Origin: Phycisphaerae bacterium
GTDB taxonomy: Bacteria > Planctomycetota > Phycisphaerae > Sedimentisphaerales > Sedimentisphaeraceae
Reading direction: 5' to 3'
NCBI GenBank assembly: GCA_027078365.1
Contig: JALWYQ010000036.1
Location: 1-41,018 of the forward strand
DNA: 41,018 bases
Both the position numbers and the translations under genes were made by a program. Position 1 is the first letter of the stretch; the number at the start of each line of letters is the position of its first letter. The notes beneath the pieces were generated by a model. The model saw only the letters and a program-made list of their open reading frames with translations, made no database searches and had not been told where the DNA came from. Below are positions 7,594-15,914 of the stretch, piece by piece.

Positions 7594-8637
7594 ATGAATA
7601 CGTGTTTGGCACAAGGATCAACATATAGCGGTTTTGTAGTGGGCGCTGAGGATTGGCGCTACACCTTTTCAGCTGCCAAGGCTAGAACTTTGGCAACGAA
7701 GCTACTGACCAAGAGTATCTTGCTTGATATGGCAAATGCTCAGAGCTTTGAGCAGGCTATTGAGTGTCTTAGCGGTAGCGAGTACGCATTTAACACTTCA
7801 AGCCCTACGATGCAAGAGGTTGAGTCTTTACTCTTAGAGAAGAGAAAGGACGCACGCAAAGAGTTTAGCGATCTTATGCTTGATGAGCCTCTCAAGAACT
7901 TGGTTAAGGCAAGGAATGATTTTTCGAATATGCGTCTTGCTATAAGAAGGGTTGTTACTGATAGAGCTATCGGTAGCGACTATTCAGATGAGGGAGCAGT
8001 AAAAGATAGCATCTTTGCTGAAGTGTTTGAACAGGAAAATTACAGTGAGTTTCCTGAGTATCTTCAAGAAGCAGTTGAGGCTGCGGTTCTAGCTTATTAT
8101 GAGAATAAAGACATAAGGCAGATTGACAATGCCATTAGTCGTGTGGCTAGCGAGTATTATCTTGCGCAGGCGACTGAGCTTAAATGCGAATATCTTTGTT
8201 CACTTGTTAGAATACGTGCCGACCTTGGTAATATCAAAACAATGTTGAGGTTGAAATTCCTTGAAAGCGAAGAGAGAGGGCCGTTCCTTACTACAGGTTC
8301 GATAAACACGGATATGTTTGTACATGGATTGGACCTTGGCTATGACGGGCTTGCTCAGTTGTTTTATCCAACTGATTATAGCCACATTGTTGAAGCTGGC
8401 ACGGCTTACTTGGTTAAAGAGGGCTCATTCCTGCGTTTTGAGAGTCTTTGCGATAAGTATTTGTGGAACTGCTACAAAGAGGCACTTGCGCAGATTACAG
8501 CAGGGCCTCAACCAGTTATGGCTTATGCTTGTATGAAGACTATGGAAATTAGAACCCTACGTATGATACTAACAGCCAAGAAGAATCATTTAGTACCAAA
8601 ATTGATTCTTGATAGGCTTGGATTGAGTCCTGAATAA
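7594..8637 (+). CDS. ntpC: V-type ATPase subunit C (central-stalk adaptor, d-type)
   Basis: A 347-residue helical subunit that sits on the membrane ring and couples the D-F shaft to it. Features seen are an N-terminal A-K-A-R-T-L helix, the LVRIRADLGNIKTMLRLKF segment in the middle, and an EIRTLRMILTAKK segment near the end; all are usual in NtpC/AtpC proteins. The start ATG 7594 follows AGGTAA at modest spacing. It lies between E and F, 13 bases before F. Confidence 0.9.
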   Translation: MNTCLAQGSTYSGFVVGAEDWRYTFSAAKARTLATKLLTKSILLDMANAQSFEQAIECLSGSEYAFNTSSPTMQEVESLLLEKRKDARKEFSDLMLDEPLKNLVKARNDFSNMRLAIRRVVTDRAIGSDYSDEGAVKDSIFAEVFEQENYSEFPEYLQEAVEAAVLAYYENKDIRQIDNAISRVASEYYLAQATELKCEYLCSLVRIRADLGNIKTMLRLKFLESEERGPFLTTGSINTDMFVHGLDLGYDGLAQLFYPTDYSHIVEAGTAYLVKEGSFLRFESLCDKYLWNCYKEALAQITAGPQPVMAYACMKTMEIRTLRMILTAKKNHLVPKLILDRLGLSPE

Positions 8638-8650
8638 TTGAGAGGTAGAA

Positions 8651-8971
8651 ATGGAAGGTAAGGTTGCAGTTATAGGCAGCGAGGATTTTGTGATGCCTTT
8701 TACAGCATTAGGTTTGGATACTTTTGCTGTTGACCCTGATGGCGACAAAATACGTGAGTCGGCGCAAGATATCCTTGAAGCAAAATATTCAATGGTGGTT
8801 GTGGCTGAAAATATAGCTCGAGTCGCCGATGAGGTGTTTTCTACTACAATTAAAGATTCTTTGCCTTGTGTTGTTGTGGTTCCATTTACCACAGAACCAG
8901 AAGGTTTTTCAACTGAATCGTTGGGTAATTTGCTTAAGAGATCTATTGGGATTGATATAGTTAATAATTAA
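8651..8971 (+). CDS. ntpG: V-type ATPase subunit F
   Basis: A 106-residue central-stalk subunit with an alternating beta/alpha fold. It opens with KVAVIGSEDFVMPFTALGLDTF, the usual nucleotide-fold-like N-terminus of V/A F subunits. A conserved central strand (YSMVVVAENIA) and a PCVVVVPFTTEPEG segment before the flexible C-terminal helix complete the pattern. GAGAGG precedes the ATG. A 206-base gap to subunit A follows, the only long gap in the operon. Confidence 0.9.
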   Translation: MEGKVAVIGSEDFVMPFTALGLDTFAVDPDGDKIRESAQDILEAKYSMVVVAENIARVADEVFSTTIKDSLPCVVVVPFTTEPEGFSTESLGNLLKRSIGIDIVNN

Positions 8972-9177
8972 GGGGACCTCTAAAATTCATTTTGGCGAAC
9001 AAGCGAACCTTTTTGTCGCCGGGCTGCGTCAGACAAAAGCCAACTTATCTACGGATAAGCCTGAATTGTCTTTCTTGCCGGACAACAAAAATTTTCTACT
9101 TGCCGCTCAAAAGCAATTATTAGAGTTACCCTTTAATGAATAACTCGTTTTAAGGTTATCAAATAAAGGTTTATGCG
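8972..9177 (+). other. structured intercistronic element between subunits F and A
   Basis: The gap holds four inverted repeats in order. TTTTGTC 9011-9017 pairs with GACAAAA 9032-9038. CTTATC 9044-9049 pairs with GATAAG 9054-9059 over a TACG tetraloop. TTGTC 9066-9070 pairs with GACAA 9081-9085. GAGTTA 9123-9128 pairs with TAACTC 9141-9146. The first and third share the arms TTGTC and GACAA and flank the tetraloop hairpin symmetrically. The same DNA also carries a stop-free plus-strand frame, 8961-9143. Its only plausible start is ATT 8985, nine bases after AAGGGG (8970-8975), which would give 52 residues. An RNA processing or stability element that adjusts F against A, a relic of an inserted repeat, and a small gene are all open. 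Confidence 0.45.
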
Positions 9178-10938
9178 ATGAGTGAACTAGGACAGGGAAA
9201 GATTGTCAAGGTTGCGGGACCAGTGGTTGTTGCCCAAGGTATGAGCGGCGCCAAAATGTACGATGTGGTTAGAGTAGGTGAAGCGAACCTCATCGGTGAG
9301 ATTGTAGAGTTGAATAATGATATGGCAAGTATTCAGGTCTATGAAGGAACTGTTGGGGTTGGTCCGGGCGAACCGGTAATCAATACTGGAGCACCGCTTA
9401 GTGTTGAGCTTGGGCCGGGATTGATTTCAAGTATTTATGATGGTATTCAAAGACCATTGGACAAGCTTTACGCTCTTGAGGGCAGCTTTATTCAAAGAGG
9501 TAATGCACTTCCTGGACTAGACCGCGACAAAAAATGGCCATTTAAGGCTACTGTGGAAAACGGAGCAAAGGTAACAGCCGGTGATATCATTGGTGAAGTT
9601 CAAGAGTCTTCGTTGTTGCTACATAAGATAATGGTGCCTCTTGGTGTGGAAGGAACAATTGAGGGTATCAAGGACGGCGAGTACACAGTTGATACGCCAA
9701 TTGCCACGATTAAGGCCGATGATGGTAGCGTCAGTGAGATTAAGATGATGCAGAAGTGCCCTGTGAGAAGTCAGAGAGCTTCAAAGCAGAGGCTAGCTCC
9801 TGATAAGGCAATGGTTACAGGTCAGCGTGTTATTGATACGTTCTTTCCTATTGGAGTTGGTGGAACGGCTTGTGTTCCAGGGCCGTTTGGTACAGGTAAA
9901 ACGGTTGTTCAGCACCAGCTTGCTAAGTGGATTGATGCTGATGTCGTTGTTTACATTGGTTGCGGTGAGCGTGGTAACGAGATGACAGACGTTCTTACAG
10001 AGTTTCCTGAACTCAAAGATCCAAAGTCTGGTAAACCTTTGATGGAGCGAGTAGTTCTTATCGCTAATACTTCTGATATGCCGGTGGCAGCTCGTGAGGC
10101 GTCAGTTTATACAGGAATTACGATTGCTGAGTATTTCCGCGATATGGGTTATAGAGTTGCTCTGATGGCTGATAGTACTAGTCGTTGGGCGGAGGCTATG
10201 CGTGAGATTTCGACTCGTCTTGAAGAGATGCCGGCGGAGGAAGGCTATCCTGCTTATCTTGGAGCGAGAATTGCTTCTTTCTATGAGAGGGCAGGTAGAG
10301 TTGCGTGTCTCGGAGCTCCAGACCGCGAAGGTGCACTTTCTATTATTGGCGCAGTTAGCCCTCCTGGTGGTGATTTGAGTGACTCTGTTGTTCAGGCTAC
10401 TCTTCACGTGGTTAAGGTGTTCTGGTCTTTGCAATCTAGACTTGCTCAGCAGCGACACTTCCCGGCTATTGACTGGCTAACAAGTTATTCATTCTACAAG
10501 CAATACTTGCAAGAATGCTTTGAAGATAAAGTAATGGCTGCTGAAATGGACGGAATGATTAAAGAGGCTATGTCGTTACTTGAAAAAGAGGCTGACCTTC
10601 TTGAGATTGTACGTCTTGTTGGTGCTGAGGCGATTTCCAAAGCGGATCAAATTTCTCTTGCAGTTGCAAAGAGTATCCGTGAGGACTACCTCCACCAAAA
10701 CGCTTTCCATGAAGTTGATACTTACACATCGCTTGAGAAACAATACACGATGCTGAAAGTTATCTTGCACCTCTATAAGAAAGGTCTAGAAGCTGTTGAA
10801 GCTGGAATAGAACCAGCCGACATTTTCAAGATAGATGCTATGGAAGCTATTGCTAGGGCAAAATATATTCCAGAGGCTGAAATGTCAAAGATTGCAGATA
10901 TAGCAAATCAAATAGATAGTCAGATAGCCAAGTTATAA
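9178..10938 (+). CDS. ntpA: V-type ATPase catalytic subunit A
   Basis: A 586-residue catalytic subunit that hydrolyses (or makes) ATP in the A3B3 head. The N-terminal barrel starts GKIVKVAGPVVVAQGM. The roughly 90-residue non-homologous insert special to A subunits follows. The P-loop GPFGTGKT lies at residues 235-242; the variable residues are P and T in place of the commoner S or A, with the lysine retained. GERGNEMTDVL and SRWAEAMREIS follow as expected. A C-terminal helical domain completes the protein. Length is normal. A ribosome site AAAGG precedes ATG 9178, and subunit B follows after 21 bases. Confidence 0.97.
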   Translation: MSELGQGKIVKVAGPVVVAQGMSGAKMYDVVRVGEANLIGEIVELNNDMASIQVYEGTVGVGPGEPVINTGAPLSVELGPGLISSIYDGIQRPLDKLYALEGSFIQRGNALPGLDRDKKWPFKATVENGAKVTAGDIIGEVQESSLLLHKIMVPLGVEGTIEGIKDGEYTVDTPIATIKADDGSVSEIKMMQKCPVRSQRASKQRLAPDKAMVTGQRVIDTFFPIGVGGTACVPGPFGTGKTVVQHQLAKWIDADVVVYIGCGERGNEMTDVLTEFPELKDPKSGKPLMERVVLIANTSDMPVAAREASVYTGITIAEYFRDMGYRVALMADSTSRWAEAMREISTRLEEMPAEEGYPAYLGARIASFYERAGRVACLGAPDREGALSIIGAVSPPGGDLSDSVVQATLHVVKVFWSLQSRLAQQRHFPAIDWLTSYSFYKQYLQECFEDKVMAAEMDGMIKEAMSLLEKEADLLEIVRLVGAEAISKADQISLAVAKSIREDYLHQNAFHEVDTYTSLEKQYTMLKVILHLYKKGLEAVEAGIEPADIFKIDAMEAIARAKYIPEAEMSKIADIANQIDSQIAKL

Positions 10939-10959
10939 GAAGATACAAGGAAAGAGCAA

Positions 10960-12357
10960 ATGCTTAAAGAATATAAAACAGTATCGAGTGTCGCGGGACC
11001 ATTGATGATGGTCCAAAATGTTGACGGTGCCAAGTATGGTCATATTGTGGATATTGAGCTTGGAGATGGTTCTATAAGGCATGGTCAAATCCTCCAAGTT
11101 GAGGGAGATAATGTTCTAGTTCAGGTTTTTGAGGGAACTCAAGGTGTTGACCTAGACGAGACAAAGATTCGTCTCTTGGGTAAGCCTTCTGAACTTAGCG
11201 TATCGCCAGATATCCTAGGTAGGGTTTTTAGTGGTGTTGGAATTCCAATAGATAATGGTCCAGCCATTATTCCAGACGCTAAGATGGATGTTAACGGAAA
11301 CCCTATTAATCCATACAGCCGAGATTTTCCAAATGAGTTTATTCAAACAGGAATCTCAACAATTGATGGTTTGAATCCATTGGTTAGGGGGCAAAAGCTT
11401 CCTATATTCTCTGGAGCTGGTTTGCCTCACGATGAGATTGCAGCGCAACTTGCAAGGCAAGCGACTGTGCTTGGAGAAGGTGAGGAGTTTGCTGTGGTCT
11501 TTGCGGCTATGGGTATTACATTTGAAGCTGCTCAGTTCTTTATTGATGATCTCACCAAAACAGGTGCTATCGAAAGATCAGTTATGTTTATCAACCTTGC
11601 AAACGACCCAGCGATTGAGCGTATTGCAACGCCTAGGTTTGCTTTGACTGCGGCTGAGTATCTGGCGTTTGAGCGTGGTATGCAGGTTTTGGTAATCTTA
11701 AATGATATGACAAACTACTGCGAAGCTCTTCGCGAGATTAGTGCTGCAAGAAAAGAAGTTCCCGGTCGTCGTGGCTATCCTGGTTATCTATACACAGACC
11801 TTGCAACATTGTATGAGCGTGCTGGAAGAATTAAAGGCAATAGGGGGTCTATAACAATGGTTCCTGTTTTGACTATGCCTGAAGATGATAAGACTCACCC
11901 AGTTCCAGACCTAACAGGCTATATTACTGAAGGTCAGATTATCTTGAGTAGAAGTCTTGATAGAAAGTCCATCGCTCCTCCAGTTGATGTTTTGCCTAGT
12001 CTTTCAAGGCTTAAAGATAAAGGTATTGGTGAGGGTAAGACTAGAGAAGACCACGCCGATCTTTACAACCAGCTTTATGCTGCATATGCAAAGGGTAAAG
12101 AATCTCAAGAATTGGCAACTATCCTTGGTGAAGGAGCTCTTAGCGAGGAAGATGCTAAGTATATGAAATTCGCTGATGAGTTTGAATTGCGTTACATCTC
12201 TCAAGGTTTTACTGAGAATCGTACCATTGAGCAGACTCTTGACCTTGGCTGGGAATTGCTGAGTGTGTTTGACGATACAGAGCTCAAGCGTATTGATGTT
12301 GATTTGATTGCTAAATATATGCCTAAGTTTAGAAAAAACAATGGCACTAGTGACTAA
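10960..12357 (+). CDS. ntpB: V-type ATPase regulatory subunit B
   Basis: A 465-residue non-catalytic partner of subunit A. It has the family's altered P-loop region ([19 protein letters not shown]), which lacks the Walker lysine, as expected for B subunits. [22 protein letters not shown] and the [12 protein letters not shown] segment are also diagnostic. It contributes arginine and other contacts to the catalytic sites at the A-B interface. AAGGAAAG precedes the ATG. Ten bases separate it from subunit D, in keeping with tight co-translation. Confidence 0.97.
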   Translation: MLKEYKTVSSVAGPLMMVQNVDGAKYGHIVDIELGDGSIRHGQILQVEGDNVLVQVFEGTQGVDLDETKIRLLGKPSELSVSPDILGRVFSGVGIPIDNGPAIIPDAKMDVNGNPINPYSRDFPNEFIQTGISTIDGLNPLVRGQKLPIFSGAGLPHDEIAAQLARQATVLGEGEEFAVVFAAMGITFEAAQFFIDDLTKTGAIERSVMFINLANDPAIERIATPRFALTAAEYLAFERGMQVLVILNDMTNYCEALREISAARKEVPGRRGYPGYLYTDLATLYERAGRIKGNRGSITMVPVLTMPEDDKTHPVPDLTGYITEGQIILSRSLDRKSIAPPVDVLPSLSRLKDKGIGEGKTREDHADLYNQLYAAYAKGKESQELATILGEGALSEEDAKYMKFADEFELRYISQGFTENRTIEQTLDLGWELLSVFDDTELKRIDVDLIAKYMPKFRKNNGTSD

Positions 12358-12367
12358 GGACGTTTAG

Positions 12368-12985
12368 ATGCAAGCTAATGTAACAGCAACTAGAATGCAG
12401 CTTTTGCAATTGCGTAAGAAAGTTGTTCTTGCGCAAAGAGGACATAAGTTGCTTAGTCAGAAAAGAGATGAACTCTCAAGACAGTTGGTTATTGTCTCAA
12501 GGTCTATTAAACCTCTCAGGGCAAAAGTAGAAGAGGAATTAATGGAAACCTCAAGGCGATTTATGATTGCTAGAGCGACGATGGAACCAGAAGATATGCG
12601 TGCTGCGCTTGATGTGCCAACTAAGAAATTCTCTCTAGCTTTGCAATTTGCAAGTGTTATGAGTGTTAAGGTACCTCAATTCGTAAAGCAAATTGAAGGT
12701 GATATTGTTTGCTACGGGCTAGACTATACCAGTGCCGAGTTAGATGTGGCACTCAAAGCTCTTGAGAGGGCGTTTGACAGTCTTATGGAACTTGCCGAAA
12801 AAGAGAAGCAGGTTCAGCTCTTAGCTACAGAACTTGAAAGTACGAGAAGACGCGTTAATGTGCTAGAGCACGTATTAATCCCTGAGACTCAAGAGACAAT
12901 CAAGTTTATCTACAGTAAGCTTGGTGAGGTGGAAAGAGATAATGCGACAAGGCTTATGAAAATAATAGACACTATACGAGGTTAG
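12368..12985 (+). CDS. ntpD: V-type ATPase central shaft subunit D
   Basis: A 205-residue long helical hairpin that rotates inside the A3B3 head. It starts with the typical N-terminal helix (MQLLQLRKKVVLAQRGHKLL) and ends with the matching C-terminal helix (TRRRVNVLEHVLIPETQETI), the two conserved ends of the D family. AAGGA precedes the ATG. It is the last gene of the operon, and its terminator lies inside the end of the convergent phosphotransferase gene. Confidence 0.95.
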   Translation: MQANVTATRMQLLQLRKKVVLAQRGHKLLSQKRDELSRQLVIVSRSIKPLRAKVEEELMETSRRFMIARATMEPEDMRAALDVPTKKFSLALQFASVMSVKVPQFVKQIEGDIVCYGLDYTSAELDVALKALERAFDSLMELAEKEKQVQLLATELESTRRRVNVLEHVLIPETQETIKFIYSKLGEVERDNATRLMKIIDTIRG

Positions 12986-13006
12986 TTAGTTTTCTTACAG
13001 GATACT

Positions 13007-14050
13007 TCAAACCTTGCTATCTTGATTCCGGAGGGCTTTAGTTATTCTCTTAACTAAAGCCCTCTTGTTTTTTCTTATCCAATCAGATTTTCTAATTATC
13101 ATTTTGATAAAATTAACACCGCTAAAGTGAGCAAAATATCCCGTTGCGGCTATTGGCAATATCGCCTCAGCTATCATTGTTTCAATCATCAAATCTGGTA
13201 TGGCTAGTAGCTTGTTATCTTCAACTATTGGATTGGCTTGATTGTAGGCATTTAACAGAGTTACTAGTCCGTCAACGTTGAGGTGCGCAGGCCAATCTTT
13301 AGGGTTGGCTCTGCCAGCAACAATCGTAAATTGTAAGCATGCATTGGCTAGATCGCAGATAGGGTCGGTGTATTTAATAGAATCAAAGTCTAGGACGGCG
13401 ACTAATGTCTTGTCTTTGAATAAGATATTGCCGGGATGCCAATCGCCGTGGGTTAATTGTTTCTCCCATTGATCAATCCCTAATAAATTTACTGCTTCTG
13501 CCGAGCTATCATAGAAATCTAAGAGTTTGTGCATCAGCATCGGCAAGGGTAAAAAATTGTCGTCGTTGGCAGTTGTGGCAATTCTCTTGCGTACAAGTTC
13601 TGAGTCGTGAAAGCTACCAGAGTAATCACATGATATGCTAAGCGACGAGACTTCTCTGTGAAACCTGCCAAGAGCCAGTCCAACCTCGTTGATACAGTTG
13701 ATACTATTTCTAAAACGGTGACCATCTATGAATTCAAAGATTTCATACGCATGGTTATCTCTTGTTTGGTAGCTTTTACCATCATTGGCTAGAATGATTG
13801 CAGGGACTGGAAAGTCTTGTTCGTATAGGAAGCTTTCCACTTGATGTGCAAGTTTGATTTTTGCGAGTTTGCTTGGAGTTGATGGATGTTTTTTTAGAAA
13901 GAATTTTCCTAGTTCGGTTTCTATAATCGCTTTTGGAACTCGGCGGCTACCGGCTTTAAAATTTAGGATATTCCTTGGTTGACCCAATGTGTATTGACTC
14001 AAAAGACTCAAAATCTCATCAGTAGCTAATTGTGCACCTAAAAGGGTCAT
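13007..14050 (-). CDS. APH-fold phosphotransferase (choline/homoserine-kinase-like)
   Basis: A 347-residue cytoplasmic kinase-like enzyme of the aminoglycoside phosphotransferase superfamily. The catalytic loop HGDWHPGN lies near residue 200 and the metal-binding VLDFD near residue 218, both intact. The N-lobe has a K-K pair in FFLKKHPS suited to ATP binding and the hinge-like EIFEFIDGHRFR. The substrate is not determined; small amines, amino alcohols or sugars are the usual range. An AGAGGT ribosome site precedes ATG 14050. Its start is 25 bases after the Ser/Thr kinase stop, so the two probably form one operon. Its 3' end overlaps the terminator of the convergent V-ATPase operon. Confidence 0.85.
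   Translation of the reverse strand: MTLLGAQLATDEILSLLSQYTLGQPRNILNFKAGSRRVPKAIIETELGKFFLKKHPSTPSKLAKIKLAHQVESFLYEQDFPVPAIILANDGKSYQTRDNHAYEIFEFIDGHRFRNSINCINEVGLALGRFHREVSSLSISCDYSGSFHDSELVRKRIATTANDDNFLPLPMLMHKLLDFYDSSAEAVNLLGIDQWEKQLTHGDWHPGNILFKDKTLVAVLDFDSIKYTDPICDLANACLQFTIVAGRANPKDWPAHLNVDGLVTLLNAYNQANPIVEDNKLLAIPDLMIETMIAEAILPIAATGYFAHFSGVNFIKMIIRKSDWIRKNKRALVKRITKALRNQDSKV
13031..13073 (+). terminator. V-ATPase operon terminator inside a convergent CDS
   Basis: A perfect 14-pair stem is formed by GAGGGCTTTAGTTA (13031-13044) and TAACTAAAGCCCTC (13051-13064) with a TTCTCT loop, followed by TTGTTTTTT. It is 45 bases after the subunit D stop and lies wholly within the last 23 codons of the convergent gene on the minus strand, where it encodes part of a basic C-terminal helix. 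Confidence 0.88.
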
Positions 14051-14075
14051 TGGACCTCTATGCTATCTTATTTCA

Positions 14076-15299
14076 CTATGGTTTAGACGCTATAAGCAAT
14101 ATTAATAACAATACAATTATAGCAGCCATTACCACCATAGCAATCTTATATTTGATAACAGTTGAAGCACTATAATAGACTTCATCATCTTCAATCTCTA
14201 CGCTTTCGCCTTCTTCAAGACTTTCTAGTGACTCGATATCGAATTTGCGTTTAGCTAGTAGAGGTGGATCGCCATTAAGAACAGAACGAAGATCTGTGAG
14301 TAAATCTGTTGGATTGTCATAACGTTCGTTTCTGTTTTTTGCCATCATAGTTTCGATTATCTCTGAGAGCCCTGCAGAGAGAGATGTATTAATGTGATCT
14401 GGTGGAGTTAGAGGCTCTCTGAGGTGTTTTTTCATAACTTCTGATGGATTATCTGCTTTGAATGGTACTCTGCCTGTTACCATGTGGTAGAGCGTGGCTC
14501 CTAAGCCATAGATATCTGCTCGTCCATCAATGTCTATTTCGCCTCTGATTTGTTCTGGTGCGATGTAGTAAGGTGTTCCAAAGGCCTTTCCTTGCTCGTT
14601 TTTAGCTGCCTCAAGATCCGATGTTGCTCTTGCAAGTCCTAAGTCTGCGAGTTTAACGACATTGTCTTTGTTAATCATGATATTTTTTGGTTTGATATCC
14701 CTATGAACCAAGCCCTGTGCGTGGGCATGCTCGAGGGCACTTGCAAGTTGTATCATGATTTCAAGAGCTTCTTTTTCCGAGAAGATTTTTCCAGCTGCAA
14801 GGTCGTCGTAGATGGTTTTGCCTTCAACGTATTCCATAACAAAATAATAAATACCGTTGGCTTCACCTACGTCAATGGCTTGGACTATATTGTTATGATT
14901 GAGCTTGGCAGCTAATTGTCCTTCTTTGAAGAATCTTTCTACATAGTTTGACTTCTCGGCGAATTTATTTGGAAGTACCTTGATAGCGACAGTTCTGTTT
15001 AGGCTAAGTTGTTTTGCTTTGTACACAACAGCCATTGCTCCAGAACCAAGTTTACCTTCAATTTTATACCCTGGTACTTGGTCGCAACTCTTCTTGGCTT
15101 CTGTAACCTCTTTTAGAATCCTCTCAGATTGTGTTTTTGTTATAAAACCTTGATCTATTAATATATCTCGAAGTGTTGCAGGTGAATCAGGAGAGCCTTC
15201 CTTTAGGATTTTGATGCACGATTTTAGTTCCTTTTCGGAACAAAGGTTTTTATCAACGACTAACCGTCCAAACATACTGTCGAGGTTTGTTTTAGCCAT
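14076..15299 (-). CDS. membrane-anchored Ser/Thr protein kinase
   Basis: A 407-residue Hanks-type kinase. Residues 9-66 form a small helical domain (GRLVVDKNLCSEKELKSC onward) of the kind found before planctomycete kinases and in GspE N-termini. The kinase domain runs from about 78 to 340: glycine loop GSGAMA at 85-90, lysine K107, HRD at 199-201, N206, a DLG in place of DFG at 219-221, and APEQ in the activation segment. A single C-terminal membrane helix lies at about 385-403 with almost nothing beyond, so the kinase faces the cytoplasm and has no outside sensor domain. TCTGGAGA precedes the start. A good promoter lies upstream. The phosphotransferase gene follows after 25 bases. Confidence 0.93.
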   Translation of the reverse strand: MAKTNLDSMFGRLVVDKNLCSEKELKSCIKILKEGSPDSPATLRDILIDQGFITKTQSERILKEVTEAKKSCDQVPGYKIEGKLGSGAMAVVYKAKQLSLNRTVAIKVLPNKFAEKSNYVERFFKEGQLAAKLNHNNIVQAIDVGEANGIYYFVMEYVEGKTIYDDLAAGKIFSEKEALEIMIQLASALEHAHAQGLVHRDIKPKNIMINKDNVVKLADLGLARATSDLEAAKNEQGKAFGTPYYIAPEQIRGEIDIDGRADIYGLGATLYHMVTGRVPFKADNPSEVMKKHLREPLTPPDHINTSLSAGLSEIIETMMAKNRNERYDNPTDLLTDLRSVLNGDPPLLAKRKFDIESLESLEEGESVEIEDDEVYYSASTVIKYKIAMVVMAAIIVLLLILLIASKP

Positions 15300-15693
15300 A
15301 CCAAAAAAATCTCCAGATAAAATATAAATGGCTTAAGCAAAGCATTATCTGCAATTTGATTCTATTGTCAAAGAAAATCGATGGTGCCAATGTTAAATGT
15401 GTATACCGATAAATTATATGTCTTATATACGATAATATCGGGAAAATGTGTCCTTAAAAAAACTTTTTTCTTATAAAAAAGCAAAAAAAAACGCCCATGG
15501 CCGGCATCTAATAAGTGATTTTATAGGTCGTTGCAGGCGAGTTTGTCTGATACACAATATAGAGATATTTAAATATCGTTTTGACTGCATATGGTAGGTC
15601 TATGCTGCTAGGGACCTTTTGAGGCCATTAAAGCGATTTGAATCGTCTAGACGATGTGTTAGTTGTATTGAGAATAGCTGAAAGGGTATAAAT
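15300..15693. other. divergent intergenic region with a long imperfect dyad
   Basis: This is a 394-base region between the kinase (-) and the 49-residue gene (+). Besides the kinase promoter it holds CCGATA (15406-15411) facing TATCGG (15436-15441), with AT-rich partly symmetric DNA between them. A run of A bases at 15480-15490 is followed by a GC-rich patch with two short palindromes (CCATGG and GCCGGC). No clear promoter for the plus-strand gene was found. Confidence 0.45.
15344..15371 (-). promoter_or_regulatory. predicted promoter of the kinase-phosphotransferase unit
   Basis: On the minus strand, TTGACA (complement of 15366-15371) is followed after 16 bases by GATAAT (complement of 15344-15349). 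It lies 45 bases upstream of the kinase start. Confidence 0.6.
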
Positions 15694-15843
15694 ATGAGCA
15701 AGCAAGAATTAATAAATAATATCTGTGACAATTCTAGAGGTATTGATCAAAGTTTCCTTGAAATGTTTACGGAAAGAGAGCTTGATTTATATTTGGAGAA
15801 GCTATTAGAGATAGACCTTGAAGCTTTGGCGCAATGTGCATAA
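15694..15843 (+). CDS. 49-residue acidic helical protein, unknown function
   Basis: A short gene starting at ATG 15694 with AAAGGG eight bases upstream and ending TAA 15841-15843. The product begins MSKQELINNICDNSRGIDQS and continues with FLEMFTERELDLYLEKLLEIDLEALAQCA. It is predicted to be all helix, acidic and amphipathic, with two cysteines and no signal peptide. A strong hairpin terminator begins 23 bases after the stop. A good ribosome site, protein-like composition and its own terminator argue that it is real. The FLE-x-F-x-x-x-EL-x-x-YLEKLL pattern suggests a small interaction module. I do not recognise a named family. Confidence 0.7.
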   Translation: MSKQELINNICDNSRGIDQSFLEMFTERELDLYLEKLLEIDLEALAQCA

Positions 15844-15866
15844 CTTTAAAATTCGTTCAATAAAAT

Positions 15867-15900
15867 AGAGCCTTGGAATACTTAATTCCAAGGCTCTTTT
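15867..15900. terminator. bidirectional terminator
   Basis: A perfect 13-pair stem is formed by AGAGCCTTGGAAT (15867-15879) and ATTCCAAGGCTCT (15885-15897), loop ACTTA. T runs follow on the plus strand and ATTTTATT follows on the minus strand. It serves the 49-residue gene (+) and the pilT operon (-), whose last stop is at 15915. Confidence 0.88.
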
Positions 15901-15914
15901 AGTTTTAAGGCTTT

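Noticed and set aside
14639-14645. DLG instead of DFG as a sign of a dead kinase
   Set aside because: The metal-binding Asp is kept and the other catalytic residues are intact; Leu at this position is tolerated in bacterial kinases.
15480-15515. Minus-strand terminator (GC-rich patch followed by a T run)
   Set aside because: The best stem has only three or four pairs and no gene ends there on the minus strand.
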